A DNA stretch of 64,000 nucleotides, from contig NZ_JBBCJO010000010.1 of assembly GCF_037190085.1 (NCBI RefSeq), positions 1-64,000 on the forward strand, written 5' to 3'. This document shows, piece after piece, positions 54,343 to 62,526 of this stretch. The notes beneath the pieces are model-generated. The model did not search any database. It saw only the letters and a list, made by a program, of their open reading frames with translations, and was not told the origin of the DNA. The DNA is from Gemmatimonas aurantiaca. Lineage in GTDB: Bacteria > Gemmatimonadota > Gemmatimonadetes > Gemmatimonadales > Gemmatimonadaceae. The position numbers were made by a program, and so were the translations under genes. Numbering within the stretch: the first letter of the stretch is position 1; every line of letters begins with the position of its first letter.

Positions 54343-55337
54343 GCGGCGTGACCCATGGCGCCCGCCCTCGTGTGATCGTCACGCGCAGGATGCCGGAATC
54401 GATGGAGTCGTACGTCACCGCGCACTACGACGCCCAGCTCAACGCCACCGACACGCCCTTCACGGCCGAACAACTGGTCGACGCGTTGCAGCAGGCGGAC
54501 ATCGTGGTCACCACGGTCACCGACAAATGGCTGCCGTCCATTCTTGGCACAGCGGGTCTTCGCGCGAAACTGCTGGCCAACGTGGGCGTGGGCGTGAATC
54601 ACATCGCGCTCGACGCGGCGCGGGCCGCTGGTCTGCATGTGAGCAATACGCCCGATGTCGTCACCGACGACACCGCCGATGTGGCCATCGCGCTCATGCT
54701 CATGGTGATGCGGCGGCTGGGGGAAGGCGAACGCCATCTGCGCACGGGCATCTGGGGCGGACTGCGTCCCACGTTCATGCTGGGCCGCACCGTACGGGGC
54801 AAGACACTGGGCATCGTGGGGTACGGCCGGATCGGACGCGCCGTCGCACGCGCCGCACACGATGCCTTCGGCATGAAGATTCTCTACCACGCTCCGCGTG
54901 ATCCCCGCATCGACGATCCGGCCACGGCCGGGCCGGCCGACGCGGAACGGGTGAGCAGCCTCGAAGAGCTGCTCCAGCGCTCCGATGTGGTGTCGCTGCA
55001 CTGTCCCGCCACGCCGGAAACACGGCATCTCATCAATGCCACCACGCTCGGATACATGCCCGCGCATGCCTATCTCGTGAACACCGCGCGCGGGGACGTC
55101 ATCGATGAAGCGGCGCTCACGGAAGCACTCGAAGCGGGCCGCATTGCCGGCGCGGGACTCGACGTGTACGAGTTCGAACCACGGGTCACCGCGAAACTGA
55201 TGACGCTGGAGAACGCCGTGCTTGCGCCCCATCTCGGCAGTGCCACCATCGAAACACGGACCAACATGGGGATGCGGGCGATGGCCAATGTCGATGCCTT
55301 CGCGCAGGGACGGGAGTTGCCTGACCGGGTGGTGTGA
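54339..55337 (+). CDS. D-2-hydroxyacid dehydrogenase (glyoxylate/hydroxypyruvate reductase type)
   Basis: 332 residues from GTG at 54339 (overlap GTGA, GGAG 7 nt upstream). NAD(P)-binding LGIVGYGRIGRAVARAA; catalytic Arg in NTARGDVIDEAAL, Glu in GLDVYEFEP and His in LAPHLGSATIETR. ANVGVGVNHIALDAARAAGL matches the GyaR/GRHPR branch. Translational coupling with the aminotransferase suggests it acts on hydroxypyruvate or leftover glyoxylate. Cofactor choice cannot be fixed by eye. Confidence 0.92.
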   Translation: MSGVTHGARPRVIVTRRMPESMESYVTAHYDAQLNATDTPFTAEQLVDALQQADIVVTTVTDKWLPSILGTAGLRAKLLANVGVGVNHIALDAARAAGLHVSNTPDVVTDDTADVAIALMLMVMRRLGEGERHLRTGIWGGLRPTFMLGRTVRGKTLGIVGYGRIGRAVARAAHDAFGMKILYHAPRDPRIDDPATAGPADAERVSSLEELLQRSDVVSLHCPATPETRHLINATTLGYMPAHAYLVNTARGDVIDEAALTEALEAGRIAGAGLDVYEFEPRVTAKLMTLENAVLAPHLGSATIETRTNMGMRAMANVDAFAQGRELPDRVV

Positions 55338-55371
55338 ACGCCGACGGATTGCCAACTGATTACCATACGGC

Positions 55372-56247
55372 ATGTCCCCGCTCGTCCACGCCGGCCTCGA
55401 TGAGTCCCGGCAGCAGCCTGTGCCCACCATGGCCGGCTCGCTGCTGCATTTTGCCGGCGTGCACTCCCGTTTTCTGTCACATCCGCACGATGTGACGGTG
55501 ATGTTGCCACCGGAGTACGACGAGCACCCCGATCAGCGGTATCCGGTGCTCTATCTGCACGACGGGCAGAATGTGTTCGACGATCTGCCGATGTCGCCGT
55601 TCGGCGTGCAGTGGGGGGTGGACACGACCGCCCGGGCGCTCATCCATGCCCGGGTGATCGAGCCCATCATCATCGTGGCCATCGGCAATGCCGGCCGCGA
55701 CCGTATCGACGAGTACACGCCCACCCGTGACAGCATGCACGATGCGGGTGGCGATGCCGATCGCTACGGACAGATGCTGGTGTACGAGATCAAACCGTGG
55801 GTGGACCGGCAATGGCGCACACGTCGTGGTCCACGCGACACCGGCCTCGCCGGCAGTTCCCTGGGCGGGCTGCTCACGCTGCACCTCGGTCTCACACACC
55901 CGGCCGTGTTCGGAAAACTCGGCTTGTTGAGCCCCAGCGTCTGGTGGGACGATCGCTGGATCGTGCGGCAGCTGGCGGCGACCAACACCCGTCGTCCCGA
56001 TCTGCGCATCTGGCTGGACGTGGGCACGGCGGAACATCGCATGCTGCGCGGCACACGGTTGCTCTATCGCATGCTGCTGCGGCAGGGATGGCGCATCGGC
56101 GAGGATCTCCACTACATGGAGGCCGAGGGTGCGTTGCACGATGAACGCGCCTGGGGCGAGCGCACCGGACTCTTTCTGCGTTTCCTGTTTCCTGCACTCG
56201 TATCGGACGCCGTCATCGCCTCGACCATGTCTTCCGGAATGACCTGA
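55372..56247 (+). CDS. Esterase-family alpha/beta hydrolase
   Basis: 291 residues. TACCAT lies 5 nt before the ATG, so a leaderless start is likely. Esterase (Fes/feruloyl esterase-like, PF00756) pattern: VLYLHDGQNVFDD, IIIVAIGNAGRDRIDEYTPT, LAGSSLGGLLTLHLGLTHP (nucleophile Ser), GLLSPSVWWDD and the likely His in EGALHDERAW. No signal peptide is seen. Substrates in this family range from siderophore esters to aryl esters of sugars. Confidence 0.85.
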   Translation: MSPLVHAGLDESRQQPVPTMAGSLLHFAGVHSRFLSHPHDVTVMLPPEYDEHPDQRYPVLYLHDGQNVFDDLPMSPFGVQWGVDTTARALIHARVIEPIIIVAIGNAGRDRIDEYTPTRDSMHDAGGDADRYGQMLVYEIKPWVDRQWRTRRGPRDTGLAGSSLGGLLTLHLGLTHPAVFGKLGLLSPSVWWDDRWIVRQLAATNTRRPDLRIWLDVGTAEHRMLRGTRLLYRMLLRQGWRIGEDLHYMEAEGALHDERAWGERTGLFLRFLFPALVSDAVIASTMSSGMT

Positions 56248-56311
56248 GCGTTCCGGAGGAGTTTCCCCGGCATCCATGACGCCCCGCCCGGGGCCTTGCA
56301 TCGGAAATCGC

Positions 56312-57031
56312 ATGGACGGATTCACGCAATTCTCACCGAAAGCCTTCACCTTTCTGCGCGGGCTGGCGAAGAACAACCGCAAGGAATGGTTCGAGGCACA
56401 TCGCACCGACTACGAGCAGTATCTCAAGCTGCCGCTCGCGCAACTCATCGAGGAGATGGACGTGCAGCTCGCGTCCTTCGCGCCCGAGATCATCGGATCG
56501 CCGAAGAAGTCCGCGTTCCGCATTCATCGCGACGTGCGCTTCAGCAAGGACAAGTCGCCGTACAAGACACACGTGGCCTGCTGGTTCTATCATCGCGACG
56601 CGGGACACGGCGTCGGCGGTGAGGCGGCCCATGGCGGTGCGGGATTTTACTTTCACCTCGCGCCCGAGGGCTGTTTCTGCGGCGGCGGGATCTGGATGCC
56701 TCCACGTCCCGCACTGGCGAAGATCCGTCAGTGTCTGGTGGACGATCTCGAAGGGTGGGAGGAACTGGTGAAGAACCGCGGCTTCCGGAAGCGGTTCGGC
56801 GACCTCGACACCGAGGGCATGCTCACGCGCCCGCCACGCGGCTTCACCGCCGAACATCCGGCGGCCACCTGGTTGCGTTACCAGTCCTTCACGGCCGGAT
56901 GCCCGCTCACCGTGGACGAAGTGACCAGCCCCCGGCTTCCGCAGACCCTGGCCCGCCACTTCAGTGCCATGACACCTTTTGTGCGCTGGCTGAACGACGC
57001 GCTGGGGCTCGCGCCGTCCACCAGACGCTGA
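56312..57031 (+). CDS. DUF2461 (TIGR02453) family protein
   Basis: 239 residues from the ATG at 56312, where the domain starts: FTQFSPKAFTFLRGLAKNNR then KEWFEAHRTDYEQYL. RIHRDVRFSKDKSPYKTHVA, FYFHLAPEGCFCGGGIWMP and a C-terminal RYQSF fit the family. Function unknown. An ATG 36 nt upstream is possible; GGAGGA lies 15 nt before that one, too far for normal use. Confidence 0.88.
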   Translation: MDGFTQFSPKAFTFLRGLAKNNRKEWFEAHRTDYEQYLKLPLAQLIEEMDVQLASFAPEIIGSPKKSAFRIHRDVRFSKDKSPYKTHVACWFYHRDAGHGVGGEAAHGGAGFYFHLAPEGCFCGGGIWMPPRPALAKIRQCLVDDLEGWEELVKNRGFRKRFGDLDTEGMLTRPPRGFTAEHPAATWLRYQSFTAGCPLTVDEVTSPRLPQTLARHFSAMTPFVRWLNDALGLAPSTRR

Positions 57032-57140
57032 CGGACCGTCCCCGGCGCACACGGCGCCGTTACGGAAATGCCATTGACCCATCACTGACGCTGCCACGGC
57101 CGCTACCATCGGCGGCTCGCGGGGGCGAGATTCCAAGGTT

Positions 57141-57956
57141 ATGTCGAAGTCGCTCAAGCTCACGCTGGATATCCTCATCGGTGCCGTGGCACCGGTGCTC
57201 ATCCTCAAGTACGGCACCGCCCCCCTGGGCACGCTGCAGGCGTATCTCGCCGCGGCGCTGGTGCCGGTGGCGTGGGTGCTGCTCGATCTGTTCGTCATCA
57301 CGCGCCGCTTCAACTTCATCACCACCTACGGCGGCGGCTCGGCGATCATGCGCGGCGCGCTCGCCTTCTGGTATGTCGACGGCGCGCTCTTCGCATTCAA
57401 GGACAGCGCCAGCTATCTGCTGGCCTTTCTCGTCTTCGGGGTTTCGGCGCTCATCGGCACGCCCGTCACGCGATCGATTGCCCTGCAGGGTCTCGGTCCG
57501 GACACGCCCGAGCGTGAGCAGCAGATGAATCGTCTGCTCGACGAACCCACGGTGCAGCGGGCGATGAAGAAGTCCGCGTTGCTGATTGGTGTCACGAACA
57601 TCGGCGCCGGCATCGTGAACTACATGATCAACTACCGCATGGTGCTGGCGCCGTTCAACACGCCGGCGTTCAACGATCAGGTGGCCAATGTCAACGCCAT
57701 CACGCGCATCGTGCTCGTGCTGCCCGACATGCTCGCGCTGTTCTTCGCCTTCAGCCTGATGTACAAGGCCATGTATGCGTTGCTGCCGGCGGAGCAGGGC
57801 ACCGATCCCGATGCCGGGGAGTTCTGGACGCTGCTCAAGCGCCGCGAAGACGCGATGACGCTCGTGCCCCTCGCCGAGAACGAAGGAGAAGATCGCATCG
57901 CCGATGCGCCCGCACGGGCGGCCCGTCAGGCCCGCGAAGAGTTCGGCCTGAGCTGA
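57141..57956 (+). CDS. VC0807-like integral membrane protein
   Basis: 271 residues with about six membrane helices. The first helix is DILIGAVAPVLILKYGTAPL, the second spans AYLAAALVPVAWVLLDLFVI. ALAFWYVDGALFAFKDSASY and IGVTNIGAGIVNYMINYRMV are polar-dotted helices. The pattern suggests the VC0807 family, whose function is unknown. The next gene, cysM, starts 12 nt after its stop. Confidence 0.6.
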   Translation: MSKSLKLTLDILIGAVAPVLILKYGTAPLGTLQAYLAAALVPVAWVLLDLFVITRRFNFITTYGGGSAIMRGALAFWYVDGALFAFKDSASYLLAFLVFGVSALIGTPVTRSIALQGLGPDTPEREQQMNRLLDEPTVQRAMKKSALLIGVTNIGAGIVNYMINYRMVLAPFNTPAFNDQVANVNAITRIVLVLPDMLALFFAFSLMYKAMYALLPAEQGTDPDAGEFWTLLKRREDAMTLVPLAENEGEDRIADAPARAARQAREEFGLS

Positions 57957-57967
57957 GGGCGTCGCGA

Positions 57968-58879
57968 ATGTCCGCGCAGTACGCGACCATCGATCGCACC
58001 ATCGGCAACACGCCGCTCGTGCAATTGCAGCGTCTTCCCCGCGCGGCCATTGCCGCGCGGGGCACGGTGATCCTGGGCAAGCTCGAAGGCAACAATCCCG
58101 GCGGCTCGGTCAAGGATCGTCCCGTGCTGTCGATGATCCGCGGTGCGGAGTCGCGCGGCGAGATCCGTCCCGGTGACCGGCTCATCGAAGCCACGAGCGG
58201 CAACACCGGTATCGCGCTGGCGATGATCGCCGCCATGACCGGCTATCGCATGACGCTCCTCATGCCGGACAATCTGAGCGCCGAACGTCGGGCGTCCATG
58301 CGGGCTTATGGCGCCGAGCTGATTCTCACACCGGCGTCGAAGGGCGGCATGGAGTACGCCCGCGATGTCGCGCTCGAGATGCAGGCGCGTGGGGAAGGAC
58401 GGGTGCTCGATCAGTTCGCGAATCCCGACAACCCGCGCGCGCACTACGAAACCACCGGCCCCGAAATCTGGCGCGACACCGGCGGACGTATCACGCACTT
58501 CGTGAGTGCGATGGGCACCACGGGCACGATCATGGGCGTGACGCGCTTTCTGAAAGAGCAGCGCGACGACATCACCATCGTCGGTGCGCAGCCCGCCGAG
58601 GGGTCGCAGATTGCCGGCATCCGCAAATGGTCGCCGGCCTATCAGCCGAAGATCTACGATCCGTCACGCATCGACCGCATCGAACAGGTCACGCAGGCCG
58701 ACGCGGAATCGATGGCGCGTCGGCTCGCCGCCGAGGAGGGAGTCTTCTGTGGCCCCTCGGCGGCGGGCGCCTGTGTCATCGCGCTGCGGGTGGCCGCCGA
58801 GGTGGAGAACGCCACGATCGTGTTCATCGTGTGCGATCGTGGCGATCGGTATCTCAGCACCGGAATCTTTCCCGGCTGA
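57968..58879 (+). CDS. cysM: Cysteine synthase B (O-acetylserine sulfhydrylase)
   Basis: 303 residues; GAGGG lies before the ATG. PLP enzyme making cysteine from O-acetylserine and sulfide or thiosulfate. Motifs: IGNTPLVQLQRLPR, LEGNNPGGSVKDRP (PLP lysine), EATSGNTGIALAMIAAM, DQFANPDNPRAHYETTGPEI (typical of CysM), AMGTTGTIMGV and GPSAAGACVIAL. A few homologues use O-phosphoserine or serine instead. Forms a possible operon with the upstream membrane protein. Confidence 0.92.
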   Translation: MSAQYATIDRTIGNTPLVQLQRLPRAAIAARGTVILGKLEGNNPGGSVKDRPVLSMIRGAESRGEIRPGDRLIEATSGNTGIALAMIAAMTGYRMTLLMPDNLSAERRASMRAYGAELILTPASKGGMEYARDVALEMQARGEGRVLDQFANPDNPRAHYETTGPEIWRDTGGRITHFVSAMGTTGTIMGVTRFLKEQRDDITIVGAQPAEGSQIAGIRKWSPAYQPKIYDPSRIDRIEQVTQADAESMARRLAAEEGVFCGPSAAGACVIALRVAAEVENATIVFIVCDRGDRYLSTGIFPG

Positions 58880-58933
58880 ACGCGCTGCTGCAGCGGCTGC
58901 TACAAGATGCTGCTGCAGATGCTGCCGAACGGT

Positions 58934-60217
58934 TTACCGCTTCTTCTTCGCGCCCGCGGCAGGCGCCGGAACCGCGCTGGCATCGCGGAACTCGAGGCGA
59001 TCGTTCTTGCCGAAGGTGATGCCCAGATTGGCCGCCTGGGTCAGCGCCTTGGTGGCATCACCCGATGAGGCCAGCGCGACCCGCATCGAGACCGGACGAT
59101 CCCCGATCGTCGAATCGGCCAGCACGGCATCGAGACTGAACCAGCGAATGAGTTCGGGCACCACCGCCTTGAGAGGGGTGTTGTCGAAGACGATGCTGTC
59201 GCGTGTCCAGGCCATGGCCACGTCGCGCTCCACGCCGGCGAGGGTGCTCACGGTGCCGTCGGCGGACATCTTGAGCGCATCACCGGCCTTGAGGTCCTGC
59301 TGCGTGCCACGTACCCGATCGCGGATGTTGACCGTGCCGTCGGCCACCTGCACGTAGACGGTGGAGTCCGGCGGATAGTAGCGCACGGTGAAGTTCGTGC
59401 CCTTCGCGGTGACCGTGGCATTGCCCGCCCGCACGGCAAAGGCGAGGGCCTTCGCCGACGTATCGGGTGTCACCGCGAACGTGGCCGTGCCTTCGATGAG
59501 CACCGTGCGTTGGGTCGTGGCGAACTCGCTCGGAATGCGCAGCACCGATTCGCTGCCCATCGTGGCCTTGGTGCCATCACGCAGCGTCAACGTGCCCCGT
59601 TGTCCCTTCCCCGAGGTGAGCGTCTGCACATCCTCACCCTTGAAGGCCCGGTCCACCGCGATGTCCGCGCCGGCGCGGTTCACCCAACGCTGCACCAGCA
59701 CGATCGCCGCGCCCACCACGATCACACCGAGCACCGGCAACACCCAGCGCGGACGTCCACCCACACGCTCCACATGCGCTTTGGCGTGGGCCCGCTTGGT
59801 CGCGCGGGCTTCGGCGAGTGCGGTGGCGTGGTCGACCTTGGGCGCGTGAATGGCCGCCAGCAGTTGACGCATGGCCTCTTCGACATCGGGCACGGTGACA
59901 TGCGAGCCCGTGTTGCCGTGATGATGCAGGGCCGCGTGTTTGCGACGCTGGATGTCGCTCTCCTGCTGCACGGCTTCTTCGAGGAACGCACCCAGCGCCG
60001 CGGGGTTCTCGAATCGGCTGCGCGCTTCCCAGGCATCCAGCATGGCCTTGTGCGCCACCCGTCCGCTGTAGTGGGCCAGGTTGTCGCCCAGAATGTGGCG
60101 TGCCGCACTCAGCAGGCCGTCGTACTGTTGTCGATACAGGGTGGCCAGCGCGTTTTCATCACCGCCGGCAAAGCGGGCCGCGAGTGCGGCATCGGGTGTG
60201 GGAAGGACGATGGACAT
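58934..60217 (-). CDS. Sigma-region-2-like domain fused to a FecR/DUF4974 transmembrane protein
   Basis: 427 residues. The start is fixed by GGAGGAGG before the ATG. Residues about 10-95 resemble ECF sigma region 2 (AARFAGGDENALATLYRQQY, AWEARSRFENPAALGAFL, DIQRRKHAALHH), but the DLVQE-type promoter-melting residues are missing. A charged linker and one membrane helix (WVLPVLGVIVVGAAIVLVQR, about 150-175) follow. Then a FecR domain (about 195-300: GTLTLRDGTKATMGSESVLR, VLIEGTATFAVTPDTSA, VTAKGTNFTVRYYPPDSTVY) and a C-terminal DUF4974-like part (IVFDNTPLKAVVPELIRWFS). FecR proteins sense outer-membrane receptors of the SusC/FecA type. No separate sigma gene adjoins. Confidence 0.75.
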   Translation of the reverse strand: MSIVLPTPDAALAARFAGGDENALATLYRQQYDGLLSAARHILGDNLAHYSGRVAHKAMLDAWEARSRFENPAALGAFLEEAVQQESDIQRRKHAALHHHGNTGSHVTVPDVEEAMRQLLAAIHAPKVDHATALAEARATKRAHAKAHVERVGGRPRWVLPVLGVIVVGAAIVLVQRWVNRAGADIAVDRAFKGEDVQTLTSGKGQRGTLTLRDGTKATMGSESVLRIPSEFATTQRTVLIEGTATFAVTPDTSAKALAFAVRAGNATVTAKGTNFTVRYYPPDSTVYVQVADGTVNIRDRVRGTQQDLKAGDALKMSADGTVSTLAGVERDVAMAWTRDSIVFDNTPLKAVVPELIRWFSLDAVLADSTIGDRPVSMRVALASSGDATKALTQAANLGITFGKNDRLEFRDASAVPAPAAGAKKKR

Positions 60218-60551
60218 CGAGCCTCCTCCTCGGGACGTAGGGTGTCCTGCACAGGTGCCGAGTGGATCCACAGGGCGGCACCGGTTGGGTGAACCCACCG
60301 CCGGACGAATTCGGACAGGTGGATCCCTGAGGTGCTGTCTAGATGCTGCATCACGGTCCGCCCGGACGCAAACGGCGAATCCCTGACGCATCACCAGGGA
60401 TGGATGAGATATCGGGCGAGACGCCTGGCGAGACGTCAGGTGACACGTCTGGTGATACGTCGGCAAGGGACAGGTGAGGGGCCACACTCTACCGCCCGGT
60501 GCGAGGTGGGGATACGTTCGCGGATCTGTCCCCCTTTTTCCGGCAGGTCCC
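60218..60551. other. Divergent intergenic region with 12-bp tandem repeats
   Basis: 334 nt between the FecR-fusion gene and the M20 gene, read divergently. Five 12-bp units lie at 60406-60465 (consensus GAGACGTCTGGT). No gene seen. Promoters for both genes must lie here, but no convincing box pair was found. Confidence 0.5.
60406..60465. repeat. 12-bp tandem repeat array (5 units)
   Basis: Units start at 60406, 60418, 60430, 60442 and 60454: GAGATATCGGGC, GAGACGCCTGGC, GAGACGTCAGGT, GACACGTCTGGT, GATACGTCGGCA. Confidence 0.7.
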
Positions 60552-61886
60552 ATGCATCGTTCGTTCTTCTTTCCGTCCGGCACGGTGCTGCCGCTGCTGG
60601 CTCTGTTGCTGGTTGGTCTGCCGCATCGTGCGCCGGCGCAGTCCGCCGTCCAGGCGGCACCAGCCGGGGAGCTCGCGCGCGCCATCGAAAGCCGTCTCCC
60701 GGCGGTCATGCCCAGGGTGGTCACGTGGCGCCGCGACATTCACGAACATCCCGAGCTGAGTGGACAGGAGACGCGCACGGCCGCGCTGGTGGCCGCCCAT
60801 CTCCGGCAACTCGGACTCGAAGTGCAGACCGGGGTGGGCGGCACCGGCGTGGTCGGCGTACTGCGGGGCGGACGTCCCGGCCCGGTCGTGGCCCTGCGCG
60901 CCGACATGGATGGTCTGCCTGTCACCGAACTGGTGGACCTGCCGTTTCGCAGCAAGGTGCGCACGCAGTGGCAGGGCGCCGAAGTGGGCGTGATGCACGC
61001 CTGCGGTCACGACAATCACGTCGCCATTCTCATGGGCACCGCCGAAGTGCTGGCCGGCATGAAAGCCACGATTCCCGGAACGGTGAAGTTCATCTTCCAG
61101 CCCGCGGAGGAGGGGCTGGGGGGCGCGGCGGCCATGGTGAAGGACGGGGTGCTTACCAACCCGGCGCCCAACGCCATTTTTGGATTGCACGCCTGGCCCA
61201 TGCCGGTGGGTAGCATCGGATTGCGCCCCGGTCCGCAGATGTCGGCCGCCGGCAATTTCACCATCATCATCAAGGGCAAGCAGACCCATGGGTCGCAGCC
61301 CTGGTCGGGGGTCGATCCGATCGTGGTGTCGTCGCAGGTCGTGCTCGGACTGCAGACCATCGCCAGCCGCCAGGTGAATGTGGCCTATCTGCCCTCGGTC
61401 ATCACCGTGGGCCAGATCACCGGCGGCAATCGCAGCAACATCATCCCCGACAGCGTTGTCATGGTAGGGACGCTGCGCACGTTCGACGATGCCATGCGGG
61501 CCGACATCGCCGCGCGCATCACCCGCACGGCGGAGGACATCGCCCGATCGGCGGGCGCCACGGCCATCGTGAAAATCGATCGGGGTGGACTGGTGCAGGC
61601 CAACGACACGTCACTCACCGATCACATGCTGCCCACGCTGCGCCGTACGGCGGGCGCGGGTGGTCTGCAGATCATCAATCCCATCATGGGGTCCGAGGAT
61701 TTCCCCGAGTTCGCGCGCACCATTCCGAGCGTGTTCTTCTTCCTCGGCGTGACGCCGAAGGGCGTCGATCCGGCCACGGTGGCGGTGAATCATTCCCCGC
61801 TCTTCTTTGCCGATGAAGGCGCGCTGGAAACCGGCGTGCGGACCATGGCCAATCTGGCAACCGACTATCTCGCGGGCAGACGATGA
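60552..61886 (+). CDS. Exported M20 family amidohydrolase
   Basis: 444 residues. The start at 60552 precedes a signal peptide (GTVLPLLALLLVGLPHR, cleavage near APAQS). M20D/hippurate hydrolase type: RRDIHEHPELSGQETRTAAL, LRADMDGLPVTE, MHACGHDNHVAILMG (metal), FQPAEEGLGGAAAM (catalytic Glu pair), a dimer domain with KGKQTHGSQPWSG, and GSEDFPEFA (last ligand). Hydrolyses N-acyl amino acids or related amides outside the cytoplasm. The next gene overlaps its stop. Confidence 0.93.
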   Translation: MHRSFFFPSGTVLPLLALLLVGLPHRAPAQSAVQAAPAGELARAIESRLPAVMPRVVTWRRDIHEHPELSGQETRTAALVAAHLRQLGLEVQTGVGGTGVVGVLRGGRPGPVVALRADMDGLPVTELVDLPFRSKVRTQWQGAEVGVMHACGHDNHVAILMGTAEVLAGMKATIPGTVKFIFQPAEEGLGGAAAMVKDGVLTNPAPNAIFGLHAWPMPVGSIGLRPGPQMSAAGNFTIIIKGKQTHGSQPWSGVDPIVVSSQVVLGLQTIASRQVNVAYLPSVITVGQITGGNRSNIIPDSVVMVGTLRTFDDAMRADIAARITRTAEDIARSAGATAIVKIDRGGLVQANDTSLTDHMLPTLRRTAGAGGLQIINPIMGSEDFPEFARTIPSVFFFLGVTPKGVDPATVAVNHSPLFFADEGALETGVRTMANLATDYLAGRR

Positions 61887-62356
61887 CGTTTCTGCACGTC
61901 AATCTCATGTGGGCCATCGTGCTCTTCGGCGTCCTGCTGTGGACGACGGCCTGTGTCGTACTCAACGCGGCGCTGCGCCGCGGCATGGGGCTCATGGGGC
62001 TGGCCCTGAGTTACGCGGTGCTGGTGTGGATGCTGATCGATCTGCCCTGGCTCGATGCGCTCGTCACCTGGTCGGTTTTCGCTGCATTCGGTGGACTGTT
62101 GACGACGGTGTACGAATGGTGGGCGCGACGGCGTTATGCGGGCACCGGTCGCCGGGCACGACGGATCGTCCGACTGGAAGGACTGGTGCTCTGGCCCGCC
62201 ATGGTGCCCGATTCGGTGGGGCTGATGCTCAACGATGCCGGGATCATTCCGGCCGACGAACGCGCCGAGACGCATCAGGAAGACACGCTGCGCATAACGG
62301 GCGAGATGCCGGCGGCGGACTACGGGACGACGGGGAGGGGAGCAGGAGGGAGCTGA
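61883..62356 (+). CDS. Hypothetical membrane protein coupled to the M20 gene
   Basis: 157 residues. ATG overlaps the TGA of the amidohydrolase gene. Three or four helices in the first 75 residues (FLHVNLMWAIVLFGVLLWTT; GLALSYAVLVWMLIDLPWLD; WSVFAAFGGLLTTVYEWW), then a cytoplasmic part with a Gly/Ser-rich end. No family recognised. Translation coupling suggests it works with the exported amidohydrolase or its export. Confidence 0.55.
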   Translation: MTFLHVNLMWAIVLFGVLLWTTACVVLNAALRRGMGLMGLALSYAVLVWMLIDLPWLDALVTWSVFAAFGGLLTTVYEWWARRRYAGTGRRARRIVRLEGLVLWPAMVPDSVGLMLNDAGIIPADERAETHQEDTLRITGEMPAADYGTTGRGAGGS

Positions 62357-62391
62357 TCAGGGAGGAGGGTGGAGTGGGGCCTGAAAGGACC

Positions 62392-62397
62392 TATATT
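62392..62397 (+). promoter_or_regulatory. -10 box (TATATT) before a leaderless mini-ORF and the ABC-F gene
   Basis: TATATT, 6 nt, then ATG at 62404. It would give the ABC-F mRNA a leader of about 123 nt. Confidence 0.5.
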
Positions 62398-62403
62398 TCG
62401 GGA

Positions 62404-62442
62404 ATGACTCCGCACACCGGTGGGGTCCCTCTCCCGATGTGA
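62404..62442 (+). CDS. Possible 12-residue leader peptide ahead of the ABC-F gene
   Basis: ATG at 62404, 6 nt after TATATT, encodes MTPHTGGVPLPM. The stop is followed by GAGGA and another ATG at 62451, whose 44-codon frame runs out of phase over the ABC-F start and ends at 62585. Such arrangements control many antibiotic-resistance ABC-F genes through ribosome stalling. Short length means coding evidence is weak. Confidence 0.35.
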   Translation: MTPHTGGVPLPM

Positions 62443-62526
62443 GGAAGAGCATGGAGCAGAACCAGGCACATCACGATTGCCGGCGTCACATGGATGCCGT
62501 GCCGTACACACCTGCCTGGTTCATTC

